From: a virus
Strand: one strand, 5' to 3'
Virus record (IMG/VR): IMGVR_UViG_3300033388_002208
Location: 1-33,064 of that record
DNA length: 33,064 nt
Positions 1 through 7,643 of the stretch are shown piece by piece; the stretch's first letter is position 1; every line of letters begins with the position of its first letter. A program made the position numbers and the translations under genes. The notes under the pieces are model-generated. The model was not told where the DNA came from and ran no database searches. It was given only the letters and a program-made list of their open reading frames with translations.

Positions 1-76
1 TTTATTTGGAAAGCACACGCTCCGAAGAATTCGCACACAGTCACGTTAATTGATAGGGATGATTTAATTAAGTGAC

Positions 77-100
77 AAAAACACCCCGAACTAACGAGGT
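77..100 (-). terminator. Intrinsic terminator after the holin operon
   Basis: Read on the minus strand, a six-pair stem (ACCTCG/CGGGGT with one T-G wobble, plus positions 95-100 and 83-88) is followed at once by GTTTTTGT (82 down to 75). It lies just downstream of the last small minus-strand ORF and probably ends that transcript. Positions 1-76 hold nothing else that I recognise. Confidence 0.6.
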
Positions 101-114
101 TAATTTTAAATTCC

Positions 115-246
115 CTATCCGCCTAATGAATTTCGGGCGGTGGGTTTTCTTGGGGTGGCGGTAGGTATGGAGGCCTTGCCGCTTTCTCTTCTGTCATTCA
201 GTGGCGCGTCTTTATCTCTAAAGCGCGCGTTGTTCTTTTTAATCAT
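115..246 (-). CDS. Small protein coupled to the holin, unknown function (43 aa)
   Basis: A 43-residue ORF whose ATG overlaps the holin stop codon (ATGA), the usual sign of translational coupling in this genome. The protein is short, strongly basic and rich in Arg, Lys, Pro and Asn, with no membrane segment and no cysteine. It ends 15 nt before the start of the terminator stem. I do not recognise the family. Its place directly behind a holin would suit a lysis accessory or a late virion peptide, but it has neither the signal peptide of an Rz1 nor the helix of an Rz. Support is the overlap geometry and position only. Confidence 0.55.
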   Translation of the reverse strand: MIKKNNARFRDKDAPLNDRRESGKASIPTATPRKPTARNSLGG

Positions 247-482
247 TTTAAAGTATCCTTGTGGACACCCTTTTCTTTCTCTCTGGTTCTAGCTACAGCT
301 AACCCAATCATGGCCAACAAAGCCTGCCCCGTTAACATTGTATCAATTATTGGAAATTCGCCATCATAACCGCACATTGTAGCTATAAATCTCATTAACG
401 GCTCTATGAATGACGCGTAAAGCAAACCTAAAGCACACACCCATCCGACAGTAGGCCGCCAACCTTGAAAGAATACACTCAT
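243..482 (-). CDS. Holin of the 3-TM (gene-transfer-release) type
   Basis: A 79-residue protein with the look of the phage 3TM holin family. After a short amphipathic start (FFQGWRP) come two hydrophobic stretches at about residues 11-33 and 42-66, the first possibly forming a hairpin, and then a charged tail rich in Lys, Arg and Glu. Such proteins accumulate in the inner membrane and open it for the endolysin. The frame is open to 587, but I chose the ATG at 482 because AGAGG stands just upstream and the family motif begins right after it. It stands alone with one small coupled ORF, about 7 kb of structural genes and a plus-strand operon away from the amidase cluster, so this window has two candidate lysis loci. 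Confidence 0.75.
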   Translation of the reverse strand: MSVFFQGWRPTVGWVCALGLLYASFIEPLMRFIATMCGYDGEFPIIDTMLTGQALLAMIGLAVARTREKEKGVHKDTLK

Positions 483-548
483 GCAAACCTCTTTTGTTAG
501 GTTAAGTTTAACATAAAAAACTAATTGGATAAAATGTGATGAATTAAT

Positions 549-577
549 TTGACTAGTCAGATCTGATAGTTTAATAT
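549..577 (+). promoter_or_regulatory. Sigma-70 promoter for the rha operon with a palindrome in the spacer
   Basis: TTGACT (549-554), a 17-bp spacer and TAATAT (572-577) match the sigma-70 consensus closely, about 25 bp before the Rha ribosome-binding site (AGGGAG, 601-606). The spacer contains a perfect 10-bp palindrome, TCAGATCTGA, flanked by ACTA and TAGT in inverted order. A repressor bound there would block polymerase, so this is a candidate operator. Confidence 0.7.
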
Positions 578-608
578 TAACACTCACCTAGCAGATAAAG
601 AGGGAGTT

Positions 609-1100
609 ATGGATTCAATAGTTACACTAGATAAAGGGCAGTTAACGACATCATCAAAAATAGTATCTGATGTTTTTAATAAGGTTCATAGGAATGTTAT
701 GCGTGACATTCAATTACTTGAGTGTAGTGATAAGTTTAGAGCGCTCAACTTTGAGCAGTCAGAATACTTGACAACTAGAGGAAAGACATACAAGTGCTAC
801 AACATGACTAGAGACGGCTTTGCTTTTCTCTGTATGGGATTCACTGGCAAGAAAGCCTCTAAATGGAAAGAAAAGTATATCGCTGCATTTAACGAGATGG
901 AAAAAGGCTTGCTGAATGTCGATGCTGAGATGACAAAACTATCAAAACAAGGCGATGAATTAAAAAGACTTGGTAGTGATTGGAGTAAGTTCGGACACGA
1001 TATTAACAAGCAGAAAAAAGCGCATGACAAATCTGTTAATGAGTTGATGGATAAAGTTCAATTAAAGCTAGGGATTGATGATGACACAAACAACAGCTGA
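609..1100 (+). CDS. rha: Rha family phage regulatory protein
   Basis: The first 100 residues carry the Phage_pRha signature: SSKIVSDVFNKVHRNVMRDI, the NF.QSEY and GKTYKCYNMTRDGFAFL segments, then MGFTGKKASKWKEKYI and AFNEMEK. The remainder (about 100-163) is a charged helical tail with no second domain that I recognise. Rha proteins are small phage-encoded regulators first described in lambdoid phages, where they interfere with growth in some host backgrounds; their biochemical action is poorly defined. The gene has a strong Shine-Dalgarno (AGGGAG) and its own promoter. It heads an operon of overlapping genes that ends with RusA. The N-terminal half is unambiguous in type; its role in this phage is inferred. 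Confidence 0.9.
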   Translation: MDSIVTLDKGQLTTSSKIVSDVFNKVHRNVMRDIQLLECSDKFRALNFEQSEYLTTRGKTYKCYNMTRDGFAFLCMGFTGKKASKWKEKYIAAFNEMEKGLLNVDAEMTKLSKQGDELKRLGSDWSKFGHDINKQKKAHDKSVNELMDKVQLKLGIDDDTNNS

Positions 1101-1242
1101 TTCAATGATATGTGAAATGCTAGACGACGCAGAGATTCAACAGCTAGAAGATAAACTGCTACACGCTAACAATACGATTATGGAATTAGAAGCTAAGGTA
1201 GCAAAGCTTGAGCAACATATAAAATTTAAGGGGTTACAATGA
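1081..1242 (+). CDS. Small coiled-coil protein, unknown function (53 aa)
   Basis: A 53-residue ORF that overlaps the end of rha by 20 nt in another frame. It is preceded by AGGGA about 7-10 nt before the ATG. Residues about 16-48 are a leucine/isoleucine-spaced, strongly charged helix (pattern L..KLL.AN..I.ELEAKVAKLEQ) that should form a short coiled coil. Its stop TGA overlaps the next start (ATGA). I do not recognise the family. Tight packing in both directions supports it being a real gene; a helical partner for Rha or a membrane protein is only a guess. Confidence 0.6.
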   Translation: MTQTTADSMICEMLDDAEIQQLEDKLLHANNTIMELEAKVAKLEQHIKFKGLQ

Positions 1243-1319
1243 AAAAGTTAATCAATATATCTTGCTGGGCGGTAGCTATTGTTACTACTGTTATTTTTAT
1301 TAGTTTTATAGGGGGTTAA
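1239..1319 (+). CDS. Single-span membrane peptide (26 aa)
   Basis: A 26-residue peptide: Met-Lys-Lys start, then an unbroken hydrophobic run from about residue 4 to 24 ending Gly-Gly. It has a good ribosome-binding site (AAGGGG, 1229-1234), its ATG overlaps the previous stop, and its stop lies two bases before the next start. The composition matches a one-helix inner-membrane peptide or an uncleaved signal. Function unknown; the evidence is spacing, ribosome-binding site and hydrophobicity. Confidence 0.5.
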   Translation: MKKLINISCWAVAIVTTVIFISFIGG

Positions 1320-1320
1320 T

Positions 1321-1587
1321 GTGTTACTGAATTATAAAAAGGTTAATTGGATATATAACGCTTCATTACCTAAAGAAGTTCGAAAAATAACAGAAAGAAC
1401 CGCGTTGAGGCGCAAGAAGATTTTTAGCGTATTTAAAGATGAATCATTTTCTATAAATTTAATTCATAAGAGGTTTAAGGTTCCGTACTCAACAGCTAAA
1501 ACCGATGTTGAGGCATTAAAGGAAAGTGGCCAGGTTATTGATCTTGGCAAGGGTAGAGTAAAGCGGGCGATAGGGGTTGGATTATGA
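1321..1587 (+). CDS. Putative winged-helix DNA-binding protein (88 aa)
   Basis: A basic 88-residue protein starting at a GTG with a strong ribosome-binding site (AGGGGG). An ATG two bases earlier is in a frame that stops after three codons, so GTG is the better start. Residues about 40-85 read as helix-turn-helix plus wing: INLIHKRFKVPYSTAKTDVEAL, then a strand-like QVIDLGKGRVKRA. This resembles the small phage HTH proteins that bind DNA near their own operon. The ATG of the next gene overlaps its stop. No close family is recognised; DNA binding is inferred from pattern and charge. Confidence 0.6.
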   Translation: MLLNYKKVNWIYNASLPKEVRKITERTALRRKKIFSVFKDESFSINLIHKRFKVPYSTAKTDVEALKESGQVIDLGKGRVKRAIGVGL

Positions 1588-1874
1588 TTAGTGATGATAT
1601 GTCTGGTTATTTTAGTGACAAGGATGAAATAGCAAGTCTTAAAAAAAAGATTAGGCTGCTAATTAAAAACAACAGCAAGTGGAAGAGGGCTTACGAGGAT
1701 GCAAAAAGCGATAAACCATCAATAAGAAGGCAACGCACAAACAAAGCTGAAGCCCTTGTTCGTGCGTGGATAGGCGGGGATAAATCAATGAATTTTAGGG
1801 CGATAGCTGAAAAGTGCTTTCTTAGCCGTGAGACCATAAAGAATATCTCTTACAAGTTAAGACATAATAAATGA
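1584..1874 (+). CDS. Helix-turn-helix protein (96 aa)
   Basis: A 96-residue basic protein whose ATG overlaps the previous stop (ATGA). The N-terminal 45 residues form a charged helix (IASLKKKIRLLIKNN). Residues about 55-93 look like a homeodomain-like HTH: KAEALVRAWIGG, MNFRAIAEKCFLSRETIKN, then an Arg/Lys-rich end. The layout (coiled helix then HTH) suits a dimeric or oligomeric DNA-binding regulator, possibly of late genes as in the Q-position proteins of lambdoid phages, but I see no Q signature. Function is not established. Confidence 0.6.
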   Translation: MISDDMSGYFSDKDEIASLKKKIRLLIKNNSKWKRAYEDAKSDKPSIRRQRTNKAEALVRAWIGGDKSMNFRAIAEKCFLSRETIKNISYKLRHNK

Positions 1875-2317
1875 AAGACTTTACATTAACATTTACAACA
1901 CTAAAGGAGTGCAAGTTAAAGTTAAATGATTTATTCACAGGTAATCCACAGGGTAAATATAGGTTAACAATAACTAAGTGGACTAAAAAGCGCAGTATAT
2001 CAATGAACGCTCAACAGCACTTGTGGTACGGGCAAATAGCAAAATCACAAGGTGATAAAACGCCACTGGAAGTGAAGAACTTTTGCAAGGATGCTTTCGG
2101 GTTACCGATACTGTCAAATAGCGAGATTTACGGCGATAAGATAGAGTTTCTTTTACATAAGCTTGATTATTATAGTTACAGCTACGAAAGCAAAATGAAA
2201 CTTATACAGTGCTTGAGTATTACTTCTGAATTTACAACGAGTGAATCAAAAGAGTATTGTGACAACATGATATTTTATTTTAACGATTTAGGTATACCTA
2301 TTAAATATAAGGATTAA
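1871..2317 (+). CDS. NinB-like recombination protein
   Basis: A 148-residue protein with the core pattern of the NinB/YbcN group: a strand ending in YRLTITKW, then KKRSISMNAQQHLWYGQIAKSQG, where basic residues precede S.NAQQ..WY. NinB-type proteins are small single-strand or junction-binding recombination proteins of lambdoid nin regions and functionally replace RecFOR in lambda. The neighbours agree: an HNH nuclease and RusA lie just downstream, the arrangement typical of nin regions. Its start overlaps the previous stop (ATGA). The C-terminal half (70-148) is Tyr/Ser-rich and not recognised. Family assignment rests on a short conserved core, so it is moderate. Confidence 0.55.
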   Translation: MKDFTLTFTTLKECKLKLNDLFTGNPQGKYRLTITKWTKKRSISMNAQQHLWYGQIAKSQGDKTPLEVKNFCKDAFGLPILSNSEIYGDKIEFLLHKLDYYSYSYESKMKLIQCLSITSEFTTSESKEYCDNMIFYFNDLGIPIKYKD

Positions 2318-2322
2318 TGATT

Positions 2323-2475
2323 ATGTTTCCAAGTAGATTTTACAGTAAAGCGGCAAATACAGTATTCATCAGGGTTAAGGGGTATTTAGGTATATTTACA
2401 TCTCATAATATTTATTTAACGTATTGCGTTAGCTCAAGTGACGAGTGCAAGCAATCAACTATGCTGGAGTTTTAA
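2323..2475 (+). CDS. Small protein of unknown function (50 aa)
   Basis: A 50-residue ORF with a good ribosome-binding site (AAGGA about 10 nt upstream) that fills the gap between the NinB-like and nuclease genes. Its TAA overlaps the nuclease ATG (TAATG). The protein is aromatic-rich and slightly basic, with two cysteines near the end (YC and EC); there is no signal or membrane segment. Not recognised. Support comes from spacing on both sides. Confidence 0.5.
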   Translation: MFPSRFYSKAANTVFIRVKGYLGIFTSHNIYLTYCVSSSDECKQSTMLEF

Positions 2476-2852
2476 TGGCAGCTAAAAAAGCTAATGCAGC
2501 TCAAAAGCAGTGGATGAGTGATATGGCTGGATGGGCTGAATGTAACCTAGGCTTGCTTTATGGTGATATATATGACGGCTCTGAGGATATTCAGTTGCAT
2601 CACGTATTAGGTAGGAGTGCCAAGCACAATAAGGTGGCTGTAGGTCACTGGTTTATACTTCCTGTCCCTTTTGAGTTACATGACGTTAGTAGTAATCATC
2701 ATTTTAATGTAACTCACTACAAGAGAAATTTTACTAATCAATATGGGATGCAGAGAGATATATTTAACAAGGTTTATCAAGGGTTAAAAGTATGCGGATA
2801 CGAAGTACCTGGACAAGAGGTTTATGACGCAATAATGGACACAAGAGCATGA
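2475..2852 (+). CDS. HNH-type nuclease, RecA-dependent nuclease (Ref)-like
   Basis: A 125-residue protein. Key residues are the His pair at 42-43 (IQLHHVLGRSAKHN), HWFILPVPFELHD with His69, and a further cluster of His at 75, 76 and 81 followed by FTNQYGM. This order of LHH...G..(H)WF.LP...H....H...F...YG is that of HNH nucleases related to the P1 Ref/RecA-dependent nuclease group. The zinc-binding cysteine pairs of some relatives are absent. I place the start at the ATG at 2475, with GGAG upstream and the stop of the previous gene overlapping; an in-frame alternative start at 2445 would add ten residues but has a weaker context. It is followed by RusA with an ATGA overlap, so a role in recombination or junction processing is likely. 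Confidence 0.7.
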   Translation: MAAKKANAAQKQWMSDMAGWAECNLGLLYGDIYDGSEDIQLHHVLGRSAKHNKVAVGHWFILPVPFELHDVSSNHHFNVTHYKRNFTNQYGMQRDIFNKVYQGLKVCGYEVPGQEVYDAIMDTRA

Positions 2853-3175
2853 AGCTAGATATCAAACCCCTATCCGTTAATCAAGCATGGCAGGGCAGAA
2901 GATTCAAAACCGACAAATACAAGCGATATGAGCGCGATATATTGATGATACTACCAAAGCTCACAGTGCCAGAGGGTAAGCTTGAATTGTCGCTTAAATT
3001 TGGCTTTAGCAATAAAGCATCAGATATTGACAACCCTGTTAAATGCTTTGTTGATTGTTTACAGAAAAAGTATGGGTTTAATGATAGCCGGATATACGAA
3101 ATGAATATCAAAAAGGTCGACGTAAAGAAAGGGAAAGAATTTATAGAGTTTGAAATTAAAAGCGGCGCATCATAG
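2849..3175 (+). CDS. rusA: RusA-family Holliday junction resolvase
   Basis: A 108-residue protein of normal RusA length. It starts with the typical PLSVNQAW segment and a basic patch (RRFKTDKYKRYERD). Asp59 and Asp61 in SDIDNPVK with Lys65 match the spacing of the catalytic Asp70-x-Asp72 and Lys76 of E. coli RusA, and Asp79 in FNDSRI fits the position of Asp91. RusA dimers cut four-way junctions, which phages use to resolve recombination intermediates and clear branched DNA before packaging. Its ATG overlaps the nuclease stop. It is the last gene of the plus-strand operon, and its stop codon lies in the 3' stem of a terminator hairpin. Confidence 0.9.
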   Translation: MKLDIKPLSVNQAWQGRRFKTDKYKRYERDILMILPKLTVPEGKLELSLKFGFSNKASDIDNPVKCFVDCLQKKYGFNDSRIYEMNIKKVDVKKGKEFIEFEIKSGAS

Positions 3176-3190
3176 CGCCGCATATTACTT
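3153..3190. terminator. Bidirectional terminator between convergent operons
   Basis: A perfect 7-bp GC-rich stem, GCGGCGC (3162-3168) and GCGCCGC (3175-3181), with a 6-nt loop. On the minus strand the stem is followed by TTTTAATTT, a good terminator for the tailspike end of the virion operon. On the plus strand it is followed by ATATTACTT, which is weaker. It overlaps the last codons of rusA. Confidence 0.75.
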
Positions 3191-5321
3191 ATACTGTTGT
3201 TTCTGATATCGTAAACCAGTTACCAGCGTCCGCATCACATTGAATTGTAATTGCGTTACCTTGTGCTGATAAGGATCTAGTCTGTGCTGCTGTTCCATTT
3301 ACGCTTACAGTTTTACCCGCTCCTGCATCAACAGTAACAACATTAACTAACCCAGCTTTCCTTAATATCGTAATTGTCCTTCCTAGCGTACCTATAGGCA
3401 AGTCAACCGTTACTACGTTATTTGTTGTATTACAATGTATAACGTCATCAACATCAGTTACCGTAAAGTTAACAGCTTGTGTAAATGATAAGCCTCTTTC
3501 TCTTCCGCAGTTAGCTGTACTTGTTATACCTGGCATAAGAACCATGCGCTTCTGCTCTTGCTGGTCAAAGTCAGATATAGCTGTTACCGAATTCCACGTA
3601 TAAATACCAGAGTCCAAGTAATCCTTACCTGAGCCACCAAGGTTTACGTTTGTTCCTATAACACAGTGCTGCATAGCATCAGAGTCAGATAACCCTATAG
3701 CCGAACCGCTACGAGCTGAGCCAAATCTGTTATCAAATATAGATATATGGCTCGCCTGTGAACCAGGAGCGTTAACAAAAATACAGTTAGTTGTCGAGCT
3801 AGACGTTCTGCACTCGCTTATTCTCCCTCCTGAGCAACCGCCAACAGAGCTAACTCCGTCACCTTTGAACTGTGTTAGTATTATATCTGCAAGGCCGTCA
3901 CCAGCTTCAAATAATATACTTTCTACGATAAAATTATTAAGTCCGCCCATCTGAACACCGATAGGGCAACCGTTTATGTTACCGCCAGACAGTTTGAATG
4001 TGGCTCCGCCGTTGTGAAGTATGCCATAAAGCTCACTCCCGTTTACGTTAATGTCATAAATAGAAACCACGTTGGTAAAGTTAGTACTGCTTCCTGGTGT
4101 ATACTCGTCACCGTTAGTTAAGAATACACCAGCAGTTAATACACCCTCTATACTTAATCGCCTTAATGTAATTATCTCCGATTGGTCGCATACAACGCCA
4201 TAGGTAAAGTTTTGCAATGCCGTATCAGAATCAATCCTGATATCGGCAACACTTACACCACTGCCAGAAATTAAAGCTATAGCACCTTTCGTGCTTGATT
4301 GTGTGGTTTTTCTTATTCTAAAGTTACTTAATTCACCTTTAGTATAAGGGACAACGTTCTGTACCCCTACTTGACGGATTGCCTCTCCTACTCCTGGGTA
4401 TAATAAAGTAGTACCTATTTCACCAGCCGCCCTATCTGAACCCGCCCCAATCAATGATTTATGGTTAGGTATAATTAAATCACCATCTAATACACCATGA
4501 CCCACTGGCATTGTAACAATTGCAGCGCTAGTGTTTAGTGCTGCATTTATACCAGAAAACACACCAGTGACACCATCAAAAACAACGCCAACCTCTTGGC
4601 AGTTCAAAACAGCTTGCACCCTTAACGAAAAGCTTAAATCCAAGGTGTTATGCGCGACTATATCAAAACCGTTTGCTGTGCCTGTGCCAATTATAACGTC
4701 AAATATACCACCCGCTCTATCTGATAACATGTAAACTTGACCAGCAAGCACGGCGGTATCGACTATTTTATTCGCTAATGTAGATTGCAGCATGAATGCA
4801 TCGCTAGGAAACAAGCCTGGTGATAATTCACTTACATTTACATTTTCAAGCCCCGTTAAATCGCTCTTCCAGCGCATTAAAAACTGTGAAGCAGGGTTAG
4901 GTAGGCTAAGTGGTTTAGGGTCTTGTTGTGACTGCTGAAGAAGTAACGATCTATTGCTGTTATCTTCAATCTTTTTAGCTATAGAAACCACCCTATCAAA
5001 GTCAGCATTGACTACATCTGGCCTAAAGTCACCATTATTCTGGTAATCTGTAGTTCGGCTTGATGGCACGTTAGATACAATGGTAACCAAATCATTTATA
5101 TCAGTTCCAGTTGATAGGGTTATTGTTCCGCCATCCTCATCACCTAACCCAGTGACAGTGTAAGCCGTGGTTAAATCTATTGAGTCATTAGCCTCCTGTC
5201 CTGCTGGTGTTATGTAGACATTTAAGTCTGTGCTTGTAAATATCTTAAATGTATAATTGAAAATAGTCTGCGCCGCGTTAGCTGTATACTCGTTTCTAGC
5301 TGGTGCTACTGTGATTGTCAT
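3189..5321 (-). CDS. Tailspike/tail fibre with beta-helix
   Basis: A 710-residue protein with three parts. Residues 1-150 resemble the particle-binding N-terminus of T7-type tail fibres, including NADFDRVVSIAKKIEDNSNRSL, which precedes a Gln-rich linker. The middle (about 230-560) is a series of Gly/Asn/Val/Ile-rich short strands typical of a right-handed beta-helix of pectate-lyase type, as in polysaccharide-binding or -cutting tailspikes. The last 100 residues are a compact beta-rich cap (TITILRKAGLVNVVTVDAG and onward). I see no catalytic signature that would prove an enzyme. It is the last gene of the virion operon, has AAGGGG before its ATG, and ends at a terminator. It should determine host surface recognition. 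Confidence 0.85.
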   Translation of the reverse strand: MTITVAPARNEYTANAAQTIFNYTFKIFTSTDLNVYITPAGQEANDSIDLTTAYTVTGLGDEDGGTITLSTGTDINDLVTIVSNVPSSRTTDYQNNGDFRPDVVNADFDRVVSIAKKIEDNSNRSLLLQQSQQDPKPLSLPNPASQFLMRWKSDLTGLENVNVSELSPGLFPSDAFMLQSTLANKIVDTAVLAGQVYMLSDRAGGIFDVIIGTGTANGFDIVAHNTLDLSFSLRVQAVLNCQEVGVVFDGVTGVFSGINAALNTSAAIVTMPVGHGVLDGDLIIPNHKSLIGAGSDRAAGEIGTTLLYPGVGEAIRQVGVQNVVPYTKGELSNFRIRKTTQSSTKGAIALISGSGVSVADIRIDSDTALQNFTYGVVCDQSEIITLRRLSIEGVLTAGVFLTNGDEYTPGSSTNFTNVVSIYDINVNGSELYGILHNGGATFKLSGGNINGCPIGVQMGGLNNFIVESILFEAGDGLADIILTQFKGDGVSSVGGCSGGRISECRTSSSTTNCIFVNAPGSQASHISIFDNRFGSARSGSAIGLSDSDAMQHCVIGTNVNLGGSGKDYLDSGIYTWNSVTAISDFDQQEQKRMVLMPGITSTANCGRERGLSFTQAVNFTVTDVDDVIHCNTTNNVVTVDLPIGTLGRTITILRKAGLVNVVTVDAGAGKTVSVNGTAAQTRSLSAQGNAITIQCDADAGNWFTISETTV

Positions 5322-5330
5322 TTTGTCCCC

Positions 5331-7643
5331 TTAAAATTTTGGTAATGGCTGGCCTTTGCTCCACCAATAGTCCTGATTAAATTCCTTTTTACGCTTTTTC
5401 ATTATCCTATTGAATTTTTTCTGTGCTTTCGGGTCTGCCATTAATTCAAGCTGGTCAAATATAGCATTTTTAAATAGATGAGGTTGCCAGATATCGGGCG
5501 TGTATCTATCTATAAAGCGGATACTTTCATTGAGCACGTTGGTTTCTTCACCTTTAAAGGCTTGCTGAACATTACCAATAGTAAGCCCTTCAATCTTATT
5601 AAATAATTCACCAGTAGGGCCAGCAAGTGTTGATATGGTACCGCCGCCAAATCTGTTTTTGTCGCTAAATAAAAAATCACCCATTATACCCAGTCCACCA
5701 CCCTGCATAAAAGCAGCACCCAAAAACTTTTCATCTACTGGTCTCGGCTCCCTACCTGCTGCCAGGTCTTTCATCTGCAAAGCTACGCCGCCTAAAACAG
5801 CGGTACTAGCACCAAGCAAACCAACATAAGAAAGCTTTTGGCCTATTGTCGCCTGCATTGCAGCACGGTAAAAATGAGTGGTCATTATTGTTATAGGGAA
5901 TGATTTAAGCATCATACCTGTTCGCCACGCTTGCCCCACTATAGATGCCCTGCCTAATCCACCAGTAGTAAAAGCCCTAACTCTTGAATCAGGCGTAGGT
6001 ACTGCAAAATCAGTTTCAGATAAAACCATTTGATGAAATTTCTTTCCGCCATCTTGAGTCATATCAGCGAATTTAGCGCCTTTATGCTCTAGTGGTTTTT
6101 GTGCTCTGAATGTATTCCAATCCTGTTCATTAATCCCGTATGAGGCAAAAGCCTTTTTAACATTAGGATCCAGTTCATTAAACTTTTTAGGGAAGTTATC
6201 AGCAAGCATTGAGCTGTACTCCATGCCGAAACCCTTTCTACCTGCATCAGTCCAAGGAGCGAGCAATGAAGCCCTCATAACTCCTTCTGCTATCTTTTGA
6301 GTGGCATCGGTGCCGTATACATCTGCATACCTATTAGCACCAGTGGCTCTACCTTTCCAGGCTTCAGCTATTAAACCCATTTTAACTGCGGCAATTCTGT
6401 CAGCCTCATTGGCAGGATTCATTAAGCTCATCTGTTTATTTAAAACTTTTAACGCTGGTAGGTTGTTATACCTAGCTGTAATTGCCTGAAAACCAATATC
6501 ACTAAACGCAGACAAAAAAGCCTTGCCCAATGTAGAGGCAACCAAGACATTTCTTGTTGATTGCATAAAATCCGCAAGTGTTGTTAGCTCACCCTGGTTA
6601 ACTCGACCAGTGGCAACATCAAAAACCATTGTTGCAAATCTGCTTTGCCTAGGTTTAATTTGACCTTCTTTTTTAATTTGACCTTTTAGTGCGTCAAAGG
6701 TTGCTTGTGGGCTTGTGCCAAATACTTCCATCGTGGCAATGTCATTAGCTTTTGAACTAACGTGATCGGTTAATGTTGTGAATATGTCACCTTTGCCGTA
6801 AACCTTTTGATATTCCAACCATGAGTCAGCGTCTTTAAAGAAAAGAAAACGTTTTTCACTACCTTTGCGGGATAATTTCGCACCCATTCTAGGCACTGTA
6901 AAATCTTTTGTTTTATTTAATCCGCCACTCACGATTGTTTTAAAGGTGAAATCCAAGGCTTCATCAAATGCCTCATCACTTAACGGGTTGCCAATATCAT
7001 CAAGCATGTTATTTCTATCTAACATTGGAGTTATTTTAGCTTTCCATAACTCTTGAGATTCTGCCTCAGTCTTGCCTTTTGCTAAAATTTCACGGGCATC
7101 ATGATTTTGAGGCATCAGCCACTTTTCGTTTTTAGATATTGACCCGCCTTTAGCGTTAAAATCAGTTCTAATAGTTTCAACAGTGTCAGCCCAGTCTTTT
7201 GCGAACTTAGTTATTTGAGGGTCATCAACAGCTTCGCCATAAATAGCGCGAACCATACTTCTTAAACCTGCCTCATCTTGGCTAAACCCAACAGCACGAG
7301 TCCTGAATGCGGACAAAGCCTCGGCCAGCATAGAGTCATACTTGCCCTCGTAAAACTTGCCAAGGTATTCAACATTGAAATATCCAGCCTTGCCTTTTGG
7401 GTCTTTGGTTAGTAACCCTATAAGGCCATCATAAAGGCCATCAGGGTGAGTCTTTATATTATCCCATGCTTTAGATAATCTAACCGCTTGAATTGCCGCC
7501 TCGCGCTTTTGTCTAGACAAATCAGCAAGGACAGAATCAATGGCAACCTCTGGATCATCAGCCGCCTTTATTTTCTCAGCAACATCTTTTGTTATCTTGC
7601 CATTCTTAAAGGCGATATCTATACATTCATTATAACTAGCCAA
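5331..7643 (-). CDS. Large internal virion / DNA-ejection protein (about 770 aa)
   Basis: A protein of about 770 residues in the position of the largest internal core protein (gp16-like) of T7-type particles: after two other internal proteins and before the tail fibre. The first two thirds are mainly charged helices; a hydrophobic segment lies at about 615-640 (GLLGASTAVLGGVAL), followed by a glycine-rich stretch (GGGLGIMGDFLF) and a basic C-terminus (KKRKKEFN). Membrane-active segments fit an ejection-channel role. No lytic transglycosylase motif is visible. Start choice: GTG at 7649 has GAGG only one base away, whereas TTG at 7643 has GAGG at a normal 7 nt, so I use TTG. It overlaps the upstream gene. 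Function is inferred from position. Confidence 0.65.
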   Translation of the reverse strand: MASYNECIDIAFKNGKITKDVAEKIKAADDPEVAIDSVLADLSRQKREAAIQAVRLSKAWDNIKTHPDGLYDGLIGLLTKDPKGKAGYFNVEYLGKFYEGKYDSMLAEALSAFRTRAVGFSQDEAGLRSMVRAIYGEAVDDPQITKFAKDWADTVETIRTDFNAKGGSISKNEKWLMPQNHDAREILAKGKTEAESQELWKAKITPMLDRNNMLDDIGNPLSDEAFDEALDFTFKTIVSGGLNKTKDFTVPRMGAKLSRKGSEKRFLFFKDADSWLEYQKVYGKGDIFTTLTDHVSSKANDIATMEVFGTSPQATFDALKGQIKKEGQIKPRQSRFATMVFDVATGRVNQGELTTLADFMQSTRNVLVASTLGKAFLSAFSDIGFQAITARYNNLPALKVLNKQMSLMNPANEADRIAAVKMGLIAEAWKGRATGANRYADVYGTDATQKIAEGVMRASLLAPWTDAGRKGFGMEYSSMLADNFPKKFNELDPNVKKAFASYGINEQDWNTFRAQKPLEHKGAKFADMTQDGGKKFHQMVLSETDFAVPTPDSRVRAFTTGGLGRASIVGQAWRTGMMLKSFPITIMTTHFYRAAMQATIGQKLSYVGLLGASTAVLGGVALQMKDLAAGREPRPVDEKFLGAAFMQGGGLGIMGDFLFSDKNRFGGGTISTLAGPTGELFNKIEGLTIGNVQQAFKGEETNVLNESIRFIDRYTPDIWQPHLFKNAIFDQLELMADPKAQKKFNRIMKKRKKEFNQDYWWSKGQPLPKF

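Noticed and set aside
483-587. N-terminal extension of the holin to 587
   Set aside because: The extra 35 codons overlap the rha promoter region and lack a ribosome-binding site; the ATG at 482 has AGAGG.
3189-5321. Diversity-generating retroelement target in the tailspike
   Set aside because: The particle is BPP-1-like, but no reverse transcriptase, accessory gene or template repeat is visible in the window.
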